Assembly: GCA_031291795.1 (NCBI GenBank)
Contig: JARLIJ010000267.1
Coordinates: forward strand, 1-55,137
Source: Acetobacteraceae bacterium
Lineage (GTDB): Bacteria > Pseudomonadota > Alphaproteobacteria > Acetobacterales > Acetobacteraceae
Reading direction: 5' to 3'
DNA length: 55,137 bases
The notes under the pieces were generated by a model. That model had not been told where the DNA came from. It saw only the letters and a list, made by a program, of their open reading frames with translations, and ran no database searches. Below are positions 43,750-52,110 of the stretch, in pieces; within the stretch, counting starts at the first letter, position 1; every line of letters begins with the position of its first letter. A program made the position numbers and the translations under genes.

Positions 43750-44208
43750 TCAGGCCCTCGCCGCGAGGGAGAAGGCCGGCAGGCAGGCGGACAGCACGCT
43801 GCCGCCTGCGCCGTCACGCCGGCGCAGCCCGGAGAACCCATGCAGCCGCAGCACCCGCGACACCGGCACGGCCAGGTGCCCGGGAGCGCCCAGCACGATG
43901 CGTCCGGTCGGCACCAGCGCCCGCCGCGCATGCCCTGCGATCATGGCCGCCTGCTCCACGGAGGCGAGCTGCGGCACCAGCACGAGGTCCGCCACATGGG
44001 GCTCCGGCCGATCGCAGCTGCGCAGTTCGGTCACCTCCTGGCAGCCGCCGCGGATCAGGGCGCACATCAGCTCGACCGCCCCGTGACCGAGGATCAGGAC
44101 GCGTTCGTCTTCCAAGCCAGTCAGCCCGTCCAGCAGCGCGAGCGCCGGATCGTTGCCCGGTGAGGCCGGCGCAGGCGCGCGGGCCACCAGGACCTGATGC
44201 AGAGACAT
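43750..44208 (-). CDS. methyltransferase-fold protein, degenerate
   Basis: 152 residues, start ATG 44208 after a strong AAGGAGGA site. The pattern VLILGHGAVELMCALIRGGC, then VADLVLVPQLASVEQAAMIA, ALVPTGRIVLGAPG and RVLRLHGFSGLRRRDGAGGS follows the strand-helix order of a class I SAM methyltransferase, but the glycine loop reads GHGAVE instead of GxGxG, so cofactor binding is doubtful. It is encoded directly upstream of dapA (3-base gap). The function is unknown. Confidence 0.6.
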   Translation of the reverse strand: MSLHQVLVARAPAPASPGNDPALALLDGLTGLEDERVLILGHGAVELMCALIRGGCQEVTELRSCDRPEPHVADLVLVPQLASVEQAAMIAGHARRALVPTGRIVLGAPGHLAVPVSRVLRLHGFSGLRRRDGAGGSVLSACLPAFSLAARA

Positions 44209-44231
44209 GGAGTCCTCCTTGGTTATGGAGA

Positions 44232-44387
44232 TCAGCGTGCCAAATGTCGCTGCCCGTCAGCCGCTGGTCGTTCCGCCAGGCGTGCGACGCAGCGGCCGAT
44301 TGCAGCGGTGGTCAGCAACGTGAGCAGGGCCAGCGCAGCCATTGCGGCGGGCGCCAGCGTCAGAAGGGAGAGAGGGACTTTGCTCAT
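44232..44387 (-). CDS. possible 51-residue single-span membrane protein
   Basis: From ATG 44387: MSKVPLSLLTLAPAAMAALA, then LLTLLTTAAIGRCVARLAER, with one hydrophobic segment and a basic polar tail. It lies 23 bases before the methyltransferase-like gene on the same strand. The ribosome-binding site is weak and no homologue is recognised, so it may not be real. Confidence 0.35.
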   Translation of the reverse strand: MSKVPLSLLTLAPAAMAALALLTLLTTAAIGRCVARLAERPAADGQRHLAR

Positions 44388-44488
44388 GGCCCGCGAAAGA
44401 TCGGGCGATGGCCGTAGGAACGCGATTGGTCTCGCGCGAGGACGGCATAGCAATTCCGTAAAAGGCGGACCGCTTTGGTGGCGGCAGG

Positions 44489-45691
44489 TCAGGTGTTCGG
44501 CATGAACCGCAGGAAGGCGTTCTCGCCGACGTGATGACCGGGCGGCAGCGATCCGAAGGGCGGGAACGGCACGCTGCCCAGGCAGGGCGCGAACACGCTG
44601 TCGTGGATCAGGATGCTTTGCCGGACGACCGGCCACACTGCCTCGGACAACACGTCCTGGTCGACGTGGTCGTTCTCCGTGCGCCAGGCGGTATAGGCCC
44701 CCAGCAGCGTGGCGACGTCCGGCAGCACGCCGCCGACCCCGCCCCACATTCCGGCCAGCAGCAGGTCGGTGTGGCTGGGCCAGTCGCGCATGGCGTGGAA
44801 CCACTGGTGGGAGCCAAGCCAGGCGTCGATCGCCACGCGTTCCTTCACCGTCAGCAGCGAATCGGCATCGCGGCACAGGAAGCGCCGCACTGTGGGATCG
44901 GCGATCACGTCGAAGCGCCACAGCAGCCGGCGGTGCGCCGGCTGGTTCGGCGGCAATGCCATCGGCCGCAATTCGACGTTGAGCGCCGCCAACCCCTGGA
45001 GATAGCCAGGATCGACGTCGCGGTCGTGGTAGACGCGCAGGGTCCAGCCGGGAAACAGATGCGGTGCGAGCCTGGCGTTCTCCAGCAGCGGCACCTGGTA
45101 GCGCGGCGCGTTGCCCCACAGGCAATAGGCGATGACGTTCTCGGCCGGCGCCAGCAGGTTGATCGGCGGCGGCGCGCCGTCCGGCACCCGCATAAGCGGG
45201 GCGCGGCCACCGAACATGCGGTCTTTCGCCGCCAGCGCCGCGCGGCCGGCCGGGATCGCCAGGTCGGGCCGGCCCAACCGGTTGTAGCAATCGCAGAGGC
45301 AGTCATGCACGTTCGGGCTGTCGGACCCGAGCGCGATGGCGTGGTCGGAGGCGGCGATGGCGCCGGCGAAGTCGCCGCGGGCCAGCAGGAAGACGGCCAG
45401 GTTCTCGGGCATCGCGGGGTTGCGCGGGAACTGGGCGATGCCCCGGCGCAGGATCGCCTCGCCCTCATCGAACCGCTTTGCGGCGTGCAGCATCAGGCCG
45501 AGGAACAGGATGTCGTTCGGCTCCAGGCTGCCGGCGACGGCGGCGGCCTCGGTCGCGCGGGCCTGCAGGTCCAGCGCGTCGGCGAAGGCGCCGCGCGCGT
45601 ACGCCTCGCTTGCCATGCGCCGCAACTGGTCGAGCATCGGGGGGACGGCCGGTGCGGCAGCGATGCCGGGGTTGCGGCCGGACCAGGACAT
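44489..45691 (-). CDS. TPR-containing glycosyltransferase-like protein
   Basis: 400 residues. The first 150 are tetratricopeptide-like helices (MASEAYARGAFADALDLQAR, LFLGLMLHAAKRFDEGEAIL, NLAVFLLARGDFAGAIAASD). From about residue 190 the protein resembles GT-A enzymes: NVIAYCLWGNAPRYQVPLLE, PHLFPGWTLRVYHDRDV, and a DxD motif in RFLCRDADSLLTVKERVAID, then GMWGGVGGVLPDVATLLGAY. A surface-glycan or protein-glycan role is probable, but donor and acceptor are unknown. Start ATG 45691 lies 4 bases after the SIMPL gene stop. Confidence 0.75.
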   Translation of the reverse strand: MSWSGRNPGIAAAPAVPPMLDQLRRMASEAYARGAFADALDLQARATEAAAVAGSLEPNDILFLGLMLHAAKRFDEGEAILRRGIAQFPRNPAMPENLAVFLLARGDFAGAIAASDHAIALGSDSPNVHDCLCDCYNRLGRPDLAIPAGRAALAAKDRMFGGRAPLMRVPDGAPPPINLLAPAENVIAYCLWGNAPRYQVPLLENARLAPHLFPGWTLRVYHDRDVDPGYLQGLAALNVELRPMALPPNQPAHRRLLWRFDVIADPTVRRFLCRDADSLLTVKERVAIDAWLGSHQWFHAMRDWPSHTDLLLAGMWGGVGGVLPDVATLLGAYTAWRTENDHVDQDVLSEAVWPVVRQSILIHDSVFAPCLGSVPFPPFGSLPPGHHVGENAFLRFMPNT

Positions 45692-45695
45692 CGGG

Positions 45696-46394
45696 TCAGC
45701 GCGGCTGCAGGACGACGTCCGCCTCGGCCGTGGCGGTGACAGCCACGTCCTGGGGCGCCACGCTGGGGGCCGGTGCAACGGCGGCCAGGGCCATCGGTGC
45801 GGGCATCGCCGCGCGGTACAACGGCTGCTGGGGTTCGGCGGTGTCCAGGCGAATGTCCTTGAACTGCTCGAAGCGCAGGTCGAGCAGGCCGGCGGCCTCC
45901 TCCGCCCGCCCGCGCAGGGCCGTCAGCGCCTGCTTCGTCGCCTCCTGGTGCGCCCGCCGTTCGGCCTCCCGCGACAGGCGCCAGCCGAGGCTGCCGACCG
46001 CCAGGCCCTTCTGCTGCAACTCGCCCACCAGTTTCAGCAAGGCGGCGTCATCGTGGCTGGACAGATTGAGCGTCTGGGTGGCCTGCCACCGTTCGGTGCG
46101 GTCCTGGGGCGTGGGGCCGACCCGCCAGACGCCGTAGCCGCCGGTGGAAACCGTCACGCCCGGCTGTGCCTTCGTGCGGGCCAGCGCATCCTGCATCACG
46201 GTGTTCACCCGCGCCTGGGCTTCGGCAGCGGTGGCGCTGGTGGCCTCGATCCGCATGGCAGCGGCGAGTTCATCGGGTGCGGCCATCACGGTCGCGGTCT
46301 CGCCCAGATGCAGATGGGTTTCCGCCCACGCCGGTCCGGCGGCCAGGAGGGTACCGCACAGCAGAGTGGCGAGCAGGGCGCGGGGGCAACGCAT
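45696..46394 (-). CDS. SIMPL domain (DUF541) periplasmic protein
   Basis: 232 residues with signal peptide MRCPRALLATLLCGTLLAAG followed by PAWAET (cleavage after AWA). The mature part has the SIMPL/DUF541 pattern HLGETATVMAAPDELAAAMR, EAQARVNTVMQDALARTKA, GYGVWRVGPTPQDRTERWQA and AHQEATKQALTALRGRAEEA. Its role in bacteria is not well defined; relatives such as BP26 form periplasmic channel-like oligomers. ATG 46394 is used because it starts the signal peptide; the open frame extends 19 codons further upstream. It is followed at 4 bases by the TPR glycosyltransferase gene. Confidence 0.85.
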   Translation of the reverse strand: MRCPRALLATLLCGTLLAAGPAWAETHLHLGETATVMAAPDELAAAMRIEATSATAAEAQARVNTVMQDALARTKAQPGVTVSTGGYGVWRVGPTPQDRTERWQATQTLNLSSHDDAALLKLVGELQQKGLAVGSLGWRLSREAERRAHQEATKQALTALRGRAEEAAGLLDLRFEQFKDIRLDTAEPQQPLYRAAMPAPMALAAVAPAPSVAPQDVAVTATAEADVVLQPR

Positions 46395-46452
46395 CGGCGG
46401 GTTCCGGATCGGGATCGGCACTACCCTGCCCGGCGCTTGGATCGCGGGCAAG

Positions 46453-46611
46453 CTAGAGCGGTTTCACGGTGACTGGAAAACCCATGCCGTCATGGCCGGG
46501 CTTGTCCCGGCCATCTGTACCAGCACCGTGCCGCGATTGATGCCCGGGACAAGCCCGGCCATGACGATCTCTGACAATGGCAGGTTTCCAGTCAGCCGGA
46601 ACGTGCTCTAG
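46453..46611. repeat. 159-base nested palindromic element
   Basis: Outer arms CTAGAGCGGTTTCACGGTGA...(46453-46482) and the reverse of CTAGAGCACGTTCCGGCTGA...(46583-46611) pair imperfectly; inner arms GGCCGGGCTTGTCCCGGCC (46494-46512) and CCGGGACAAGCCCGGCCAT (46544-46562) pair as well. It has the same design as the layers inside 15082-15270. It ends 10 bases before the TetR operator palindrome. Confidence 0.75.
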
Positions 46612-46620
46612 GGCAGAGAA

Positions 46621-46637
46621 TACAATCTTGGATTGTA
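46621..46637. promoter_or_regulatory. palindromic operator upstream of TetR gene
   Basis: TACAATC-TTG-GATTGTA, perfect 7-base half-sites around a 3-base centre, 55 bases before the TetR-family start, in an A/T-rich segment. The position and symmetry suit an autoregulatory site. Confidence 0.6.
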
Positions 46638-46691
46638 GCGCTACACGCAGTGGTATAAGAACATAAATGGAACATCGTATGGAGCAGCCTG

Positions 46692-47402
46692 ATGGCATCA
46701 TCCTTCCTGTCGCTGGCCGAACCGGACACCGCCCCCACCGGAGCCCCTCCGGCGAACGACATCGTGCGCCACCATCGCGCGCGGACGGTCACGACGCAGG
46801 ACCATCCGGAATGGCTGCGCACCCGCCGCCAGATCCGCCGCGCGGCGGCGCGCCTGATCGGTGAACGGGGGGTGTTGCGGGCAACACCGCGGGCGATCGT
46901 GCGGGCTGCGGGCCTGCCGGGCATCACGCTCAGCGAGTGCTATCCGACGCGGGAAGCGCTGCTGGCGGATATCATGTCGCGCCATCTCGACGGCCTGACC
47001 TGCTGGGTCATCGCAGCGCGGGACGCGGCCGGCCAGGAGGGGGCGGCGGTGCAGATGGAGGCCATGATCGGGGCGTTCCTGGCCTCCGCACTGGCGGAGC
47101 GCAACGAGCACCGGCTGCTGCTGCAGGCGACGGACCTGCTGACGCCGCGGGCGCAGGCGCATGTGCGGCTGCGCTGCAACGGCCTGGCCGCGCTGTTCGG
47201 GGAAGCGCTGGCCGAGACGGTGCCGCAAGCGTCCGGGCCGGCGGTGAAGCTGGCCTCGCTGACGCTGATGAGCGCGCTGAGCTGCGCGGTGCTGTGGTTC
47301 GATCCGGACGGCAGCGTCGCGGTGTCCGGCTATGCGCGGATGCTGGTCGGCATGGCGGTGGAGGGCGCGCGTGGCAGCGTGTTGCGGCGGGGACGGGGGT
47401 AG
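46692..47402 (+). CDS. TetR-family transcriptional regulator
   Basis: 236 residues. After a flexible N-terminal extension of about 40 residues comes the DNA-binding domain: TRRQIRRAAARLIGERGVLR, ATPRAIVRAAGLPGITLSEC and YPTREALLADIMSRHL (Tyr at the usual recognition-helix position). The C-terminal ligand domain ends with SGYARMLVGMAVEGARGSVL. The nearest candidate targets are itself, through the palindrome at 46621-46637, and the divergent SIMPL-glycosyltransferase pair. It converges on the molybdoenzyme gene with 7 bases between stops. Confidence 0.9.
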   Translation: MASSFLSLAEPDTAPTGAPPANDIVRHHRARTVTTQDHPEWLRTRRQIRRAAARLIGERGVLRATPRAIVRAAGLPGITLSECYPTREALLADIMSRHLDGLTCWVIAARDAAGQEGAAVQMEAMIGAFLASALAERNEHRLLLQATDLLTPRAQAHVRLRCNGLAALFGEALAETVPQASGPAVKLASLTLMSALSCAVLWFDPDGSVAVSGYARMLVGMAVEGARGSVLRRGRG

Positions 47403-47409
47403 CGCGCCC

Positions 47410-49623
47410 TCAGGCCACCCCCACGATCTCCACCTGGTTGGTGTTGTAGGTCGTCGCGCCGCAGGGGGCGGCACGGTCGGTGGTGAGCGCGTTGGCGCAG
47501 CCCTGCGTGTCGTCCCCGTCCTGCCCCGGCGCAAACCAGGCGCCCTCCTTGATCGAGACCACGCCCGGCGCGATGCGGTCGGTCACCTGGGCCGGCAGCA
47601 CGGTGGCGCCGATCGCATTGAACACGCGCACCCGCTGGCCATCGGCGATGCCGCGGGCCGCCGCATCGTCGGGATGCAGCCAGACCGTGTCCGGATCGAC
47701 CCGCGCGAGGTTCGGCTGGTTGCCGTGGATCGAATGCGTCCGCGCACGTGACTTCGGCGTGCACAGCATCAGCGGGAAGCGCGGGTCGGGTGCCGGCGGC
47801 TCGATCCAGGTCGGGATCGGCGGGATGTGGCCCAGGCCGTACGGATCCGGGTTGGCTGCAAGCGTCGTCGAGTACAGCTCGATCTTTCCCGATGGCGTCG
47901 CGAACGGATGGGCCTGCGGGTCGCGGATCTGGCGGGCGAAGGCAACAGCCTCTTCCGGCGGCGGGAAGCGCGCCACACCCGCTTCGGCGAACCGGTCGAA
48001 ATCACCCACCGCGTCGGCGGTCAGGGCGCGCAGCCACTGTTCCTCGGTCTTGTCGTTGTAGCTGTTGATCCCGACGCGACGGGACAACTCGTCGAAGATG
48101 TCGATGTCGTTGCGGCACTCGTACATCGGCGCGATCGCCTGGCGCATGTAGATCGCGTAGTGCCCTGCCCCGGCCCAGGGCGTCTGGACGTCGTTGCGTT
48201 CCCAGAAGGTGGTCGCCGGCAGCACGATATCGGCCAACCGCGCGGTTGGCGTCAGGAAATGGTCCTGCGCCACGATGAATTCCACGCCGTCGAGCGAGGC
48301 TGCCATCTTCCCCGCATTCGGGCACTGGTTGAACAGGTCGCCGCCGGCCGAATAGATCAACTTGATATCCGCGGGATAGCCGCCCGACGGGCCGCGCGCC
48401 AGCAGGTCGGCCAGCAGCGGGGACGCCACTTTCGACTGGATGGGGTTCTTGCCGATCGGCAGGCTTCTTATTCCCGCCCGACCGGTGACACCGTTGCTGA
48501 CGCCGGAATTGCCGCCGCGGATGCCGACATTGCCGGTGATCGCCGCCAGCGCGTAGGCGGCACGGTGGAACTGCTCGCCATACAGCGTGCGCCCCGGCGC
48601 GTAGCCGGCCTGGATCGCCGCCGGCTTGCTGGTGGCGAATTCGATCGCCAGCCGCCGGATCGTCGCCGCCGGAATGCCGGTGATCGCCGCGGCCCATTCC
48701 GGGGTTTTCACGACACCGTCGGCCTCGCCCATCAGGTACGCGCGGTAGGACCCGCCCGCAGGGGCACCCGGCGGCAGATGCGCCTCGTCGAAGCCCAGCA
48801 CATGGCGGTCGCAATAGGCCTGGTCGTGCAGGCCCTCGGCCACGATGACCTGCGCCATGGCGAGCAGCGCCGCGGTGTCGGTCGAGGGTCGGATCGCGAC
48901 ATGCTCGTCCGCCAACTGCCGGCTGGTCATGGTCTGGCGCGGATCGACGCAGACGATGCGCGTGCCCTGCTGCTTCGCCTGCTTCAGGAACGCCATGGTG
49001 CCGGTGCCGAACGTGCCGTCGCCGGGGCTCCAGCCCCACATCAGGATGAACTTCGAGTTGACGTAGTCCGACGGTTCGCGCCCCGCCGCCTTGTAGTTCA
49101 CCGACGCGCCATAGGTCATGTGGACCGCGAACACCTCGGCCTCGGCCGACATGTTCGACCACAGATCGGTGCAGCCGCCGAACATATACAGGAACCGCTG
49201 CGCCGCGACGCGCCCGTGCAGCATCGACGTGCTGCCGGTACGGGACGCATCCAGGATCGCCGCGTTGCCGTATTCGGTGCGGACCCGGAGCATCTCGCGC
49301 GCCACCTCGTCCAGCGCCTCGTCCCAGGTGATGCGCGCGAACCGGCCGGAGCCGCGCGGGCCGGTGCGACGCATCGGGTATTGCAGCCGGTCGGGATGGT
49401 AGGTGCGCTCGACCTGTCCGACGCCACGGGCGCAGGCGGGCAGCGGCGGATGGTCCGGGTTCCACCGTCGCTGGTCGGTCGAGATGCGCACGATCCGGCC
49501 GTCCTGCACGTGCGCATTGACGACGCAGCGACCGCCGCAGTTATGGCCGCAGGTGCTGGTGACGACGGTCTCGCCGGGTCGTGCGGCGACGCGCGGGGCC
49601 TCGTAGATCGTTTCGTTCGGCAT
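47410..49623 (-). CDS. DmsA-like molybdopterin oxidoreductase
   Basis: 737 residues, DMSO-reductase family. The [4Fe-4S] site is Cys25, Cys29, Cys33 (CGHNCGGRC) and Cys64 (LPACARG). The molybdenum-ligand position is Ser in GGCTDLWSNMSAEAEV. Sequence similarity to DmsA runs end to end, including RTYHPDRLQYPMRRTGPRGS, RIVCVDPRQTMTSRQLADE, AAITGNVGIRGGNSG, QDHFLTPTARLADIVLPAT and the C-terminal TTYNTNQVEIVGV. Unlike DmsA it has no Tat signal peptide from either ATG (49623 or 49653) and no DmsB or DmsC gene nearby, so it may work in the cytoplasm with an unknown partner. The true substrate is not established. Confidence 0.85.
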   Translation of the reverse strand: MPNETIYEAPRVAARPGETVVTSTCGHNCGGRCVVNAHVQDGRIVRISTDQRRWNPDHPPLPACARGVGQVERTYHPDRLQYPMRRTGPRGSGRFARITWDEALDEVAREMLRVRTEYGNAAILDASRTGSTSMLHGRVAAQRFLYMFGGCTDLWSNMSAEAEVFAVHMTYGASVNYKAAGREPSDYVNSKFILMWGWSPGDGTFGTGTMAFLKQAKQQGTRIVCVDPRQTMTSRQLADEHVAIRPSTDTAALLAMAQVIVAEGLHDQAYCDRHVLGFDEAHLPPGAPAGGSYRAYLMGEADGVVKTPEWAAAITGIPAATIRRLAIEFATSKPAAIQAGYAPGRTLYGEQFHRAAYALAAITGNVGIRGGNSGVSNGVTGRAGIRSLPIGKNPIQSKVASPLLADLLARGPSGGYPADIKLIYSAGGDLFNQCPNAGKMAASLDGVEFIVAQDHFLTPTARLADIVLPATTFWERNDVQTPWAGAGHYAIYMRQAIAPMYECRNDIDIFDELSRRVGINSYNDKTEEQWLRALTADAVGDFDRFAEAGVARFPPPEEAVAFARQIRDPQAHPFATPSGKIELYSTTLAANPDPYGLGHIPPIPTWIEPPAPDPRFPLMLCTPKSRARTHSIHGNQPNLARVDPDTVWLHPDDAAARGIADGQRVRVFNAIGATVLPAQVTDRIAPGVVSIKEGAWFAPGQDGDDTQGCANALTTDRAAPCGATTYNTNQVEIVGVA

Positions 49624-49658
49624 CCGGATCTGCCCCCATGACGTGCGGCCCATCCACC

Positions 49659-50062
49659 TTAACAGGCATGGCGCCCACCGCTACTGCCATGCGTGGCTCG
49701 CAAGACCGGCTGGAGAAGGGCTGTCCGGTGGAAGCCCTCGGCCGCCAGCAGCGATGCCGGCATGCAGAGGGCCGCGGCAACCCCGGGTGCCAGCAGGTCG
49801 TGCAGGAGATATTGGCCGGCCAGGATGATCGGGACGTGGACGAGATACAGGCTTCATAGCCGCCCCACAGCAGCCGCAGCGGCGTCTCGAACAATGCCCA
49901 CTCGAACGCCCCGTGCGGCACAGTCGCGTGGTCGGATATCTGAAAGCGCGCGAAATCCGGCAGCACCATGAGCGTATGGTGGAACATGACGACAAGCGCA
50001 GCGACACCGCGTAATCCATCGAGTGCAGCGATGCTGCCGGCGGAGAGGGTGGGCCCGGGCAA
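49659..50062 (-). pseudogene. acyltransferase 3 (OafA-type) pseudogene, core deleted
   Basis: The minus-strand frame from ATG 50062 gives the N-terminus of an acyltransferase-3 protein (SIAALDGLRGVAALVVMFHH, the catalytic His region, then ALFETPLRLLWGGYEA). Near 49856 the sequence passes into another frame, LYLVHVPIILAGQYLLHDLL, then APGVAAALCMPASLLAAEGF, which is the C-terminal end of such proteins (SLYLVHVP motif), stopping at 49659. About 250 residues in the middle are missing and the junction is out of frame. The gene is therefore dead. Related proteins O-acylate surface glycans. Confidence 0.8.
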
Positions 50063-50177
50063 ATGCAGCTCGCTTCCCTACAGCAAGAGCACGCTAACCC
50101 TTTCTGCACTCAAACGAAAGGTTCGCGACGCCCGGCGACCACGCAATGAAACAGCACCCTGCCGGCCGCATTGGCGG

Positions 50178-51644
50178 TCAGGGGGCGATGCTGATCGGCT
50201 CGCCGAGCGGCAGCCGCTCCGGTGTCTTTACCTGGATCAGGTGCCCGCTCATCAGCTCGATCTCGATTGCAAGTGCCAGGCCGTCGGTCGATGGTGCCAC
50301 ACCCTCGAACGCAAGCTCCGTGTCCACGCCGGAGCACAGCGCATTCCACGCGGAATAGAGGCCGTTGCCGTTGACCAGGTTTTGCACGTCCGGCCGCGGC
50401 CGCCACACCGGGGTCTCGCGCGTCACGCCTTCCAGCGTGATCCGGAGCCACCGGATATCGGCATTGACCAGGCACCAGCCAGACAGTTGCAGCCCGATGC
50501 CGTCCTGGGTCGGCCGTGCCTCCAGGCCGAACGACCACTGCCGCGGCAGGCCGCCCGCCGGGTCGGGCGGGACTTCGGCCAGGAAATCTGCCTCCTCGTC
50601 CGGTTCCGGACCACGGAAGCTGCGCTGCTGCGGGCCGACGCCTTTCTCCAGCCACAGCAGGAACATCGACGACTGGTCGCGCGGGCTGAGCAAGCCGATG
50701 TAGCGCGACGCATAAGCCGGCAGCAGCTGCATCACGTCCCGCCGCACCGCGTCACCGACACCCAACTGGCTGCACAACGTGGAGACGACCGCAACGCCGG
50801 TGGCATGGACGCCGCAAGGCAGCGCCTCCGCCGAGGCGAAACCCAGCTCAAGCCCCATCTGCTCGAACGCATCGGCCTCGAACATGTGCTTGTCCTCGAG
50901 GGACACGAGGAACGCGAGGTCGCCCTGGTGCAGCATCGCGCGGCGGCCTTCGGAGAGCACGTTGTGCAGCTTCTGCCGGTCCTGCGAGAATGCGTCGCCG
51001 CGCGACTGGAGCTGCGCCACCACGTCGGCCAGCGTGTGCATCAATGCCCGATGGAAGCGCAGGTTCGGCTCCAGGAAGAGCGCTCGGCCGCCGGGTTTGA
51101 GGCTGCGGAACACCTCGGCGAGAAAGCCGCGCACATCGAGGATATGGTGCAGTACCGAGGTGCCGGCGCAGGTATCGAACACGGCGTCGCGGAACATGTT
51201 CTCCTCGCCGCTATAGGTCGCGAACGCGACCGGGATGCGTGCGAGCAGGCCGCGCGACGCGAGCTGGTCACGGCAGGCCGAGAGCATGGCGACGGACACG
51301 TCGGTCAACACCGCATCGCGGGCACTGCCGCTGGCAAGCAACGCGCGGGAGAACAGCCCGGTGCCGCAGCCAACTTCGAGCACGGAGCCGAAACTCTCCG
51401 GCCAGCGATCGCCGGCAAAGCGCTGTATCGCCTGGTATCTCTGCGCGGCTCGGTCGTCGTCGACGCCATGCGTCTCGTCGTATTGGTCGGCATCCAGCAT
51501 CGTATCGAACCGGCCACGCACGAAGTCCACCACGCCGTTCTGCACGAACACCGGTTCGTTGCAGGACCGGCACGCCAGGTAGTCGGCGTTGAACGGACGC
51601 AGCGCGCCGCGGCACAGCGGGCAGTGGAACTTGTCGAGCAGCAT
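50178..51644 (-). CDS. Zn-ribbon SAM methyltransferase with beta-sandwich tail
   Basis: 488 residues in three parts. Residues 1-45: Trm112-like zinc ribbon with Cys8, Cys11, Cys25, Cys28 (FHCPLCRG, YLACRSCNEP). About 55-300: class I methyltransferase, SAM loop VLEVGCGTGLFSRALLASG (88-106), TSVLHHILDVRGFLAEVFRS and LKPGGRALFLEPN. About 350-488: a beta-rich domain (GLQLSGWCLVNADIRWLRIT, VWRPRPDVQNLVNGNGLYSA) of the type fused to glycosyltransferases of surface glycans. The start ATG 51644 overlaps the TGA of the upstream SnoaL-like gene (TGATG), so it is coupled. It is the last gene of the 54963-50178 operon. The methyl acceptor is unknown; the tail suggests a glycan or glycolipid. Confidence 0.85.
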   Translation of the reverse strand: MLLDKFHCPLCRGALRPFNADYLACRSCNEPVFVQNGVVDFVRGRFDTMLDADQYDETHGVDDDRAAQRYQAIQRFAGDRWPESFGSVLEVGCGTGLFSRALLASGSARDAVLTDVSVAMLSACRDQLASRGLLARIPVAFATYSGEENMFRDAVFDTCAGTSVLHHILDVRGFLAEVFRSLKPGGRALFLEPNLRFHRALMHTLADVVAQLQSRGDAFSQDRQKLHNVLSEGRRAMLHQGDLAFLVSLEDKHMFEADAFEQMGLELGFASAEALPCGVHATGVAVVSTLCSQLGVGDAVRRDVMQLLPAYASRYIGLLSPRDQSSMFLLWLEKGVGPQQRSFRGPEPDEEADFLAEVPPDPAGGLPRQWSFGLEARPTQDGIGLQLSGWCLVNADIRWLRITLEGVTRETPVWRPRPDVQNLVNGNGLYSAWNALCSGVDTELAFEGVAPSTDGLALAIEIELMSGHLIQVKTPERLPLGEPISIAP

Positions 51645-52099
51645 CACGATGCGGGCTTCTCCGGCTTGTCGCGGAAGGAGCGGGTGGGCACGTCGCGAAA
51701 CAGCGACATGTGGGTGTGCTGTGCGACAAAGGATGCGTCGGGCGAGGGCCGCACCAGCACGACCGTGGTGCGACCGGGCCGATCGTACGGCGTGCCGTCC
51801 TGCCGGTAGCCGGTGGAGTCGAACACGCCCATGCCGACCGCCTGCAGCCGGTCGGGCGAGACGATCGCGCGGATATCGGGGCGGAAGCGAAACCCGTCGA
51901 TGTGGTGCCAGACGTTGCGCCACTGCACCCGTTCGGCTTCGTCGCGGCCGGTCATGAAATCGGTGAAGGTGCCGAACGCAATCATGTCCTCGGCAAAGAT
52001 CGGGCGGGCGGCCACGAAGTCGACCGCCTGCACGTGGTCGGCGAGGGTCTGGAACCAGTGCCGCACGGCGGCGAGGTCGTCGGGATGCGGCTCTGCCAT
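51644..52099 (-). CDS. SnoaL-like / DUF4440-type small protein
   Basis: 151 residues with the cone-shaped NTF2 fold: AVRHWFQTLADHVQAVDFVA, ARPIFAEDMIAFGTFTDFMT, VQWRNVWHHIDGFRFRPDIR and TTVVLVRPSPDASFVAQHTH. Such proteins act as isomerases, cyclases or ligand binders in small-molecule pathways, or have unknown roles. ATG 52099 has AAGGAG six bases upstream. A longer TTG start at 52114 is less likely. It lies 11 bases after the enoyl-CoA hydratase gene and overlaps the methyltransferase start. Confidence 0.75.
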   Translation of the reverse strand: MAEPHPDDLAAVRHWFQTLADHVQAVDFVAARPIFAEDMIAFGTFTDFMTGRDEAERVQWRNVWHHIDGFRFRPDIRAIVSPDRLQAVGMGVFDSTGYRQDGTPYDRPGRTTVVLVRPSPDASFVAQHTHMSLFRDVPTRSFRDKPEKPAS

Positions 52100-52110
52100 G
52101 ACAGTCTCCT

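Noticed and set aside
47827-49641. Plus-strand open frame of about 600 codons opposite the molybdoenzyme
   Set aside because: Antisense shadow; the minus strand has the full Fe-S and molybdenum-site signature.
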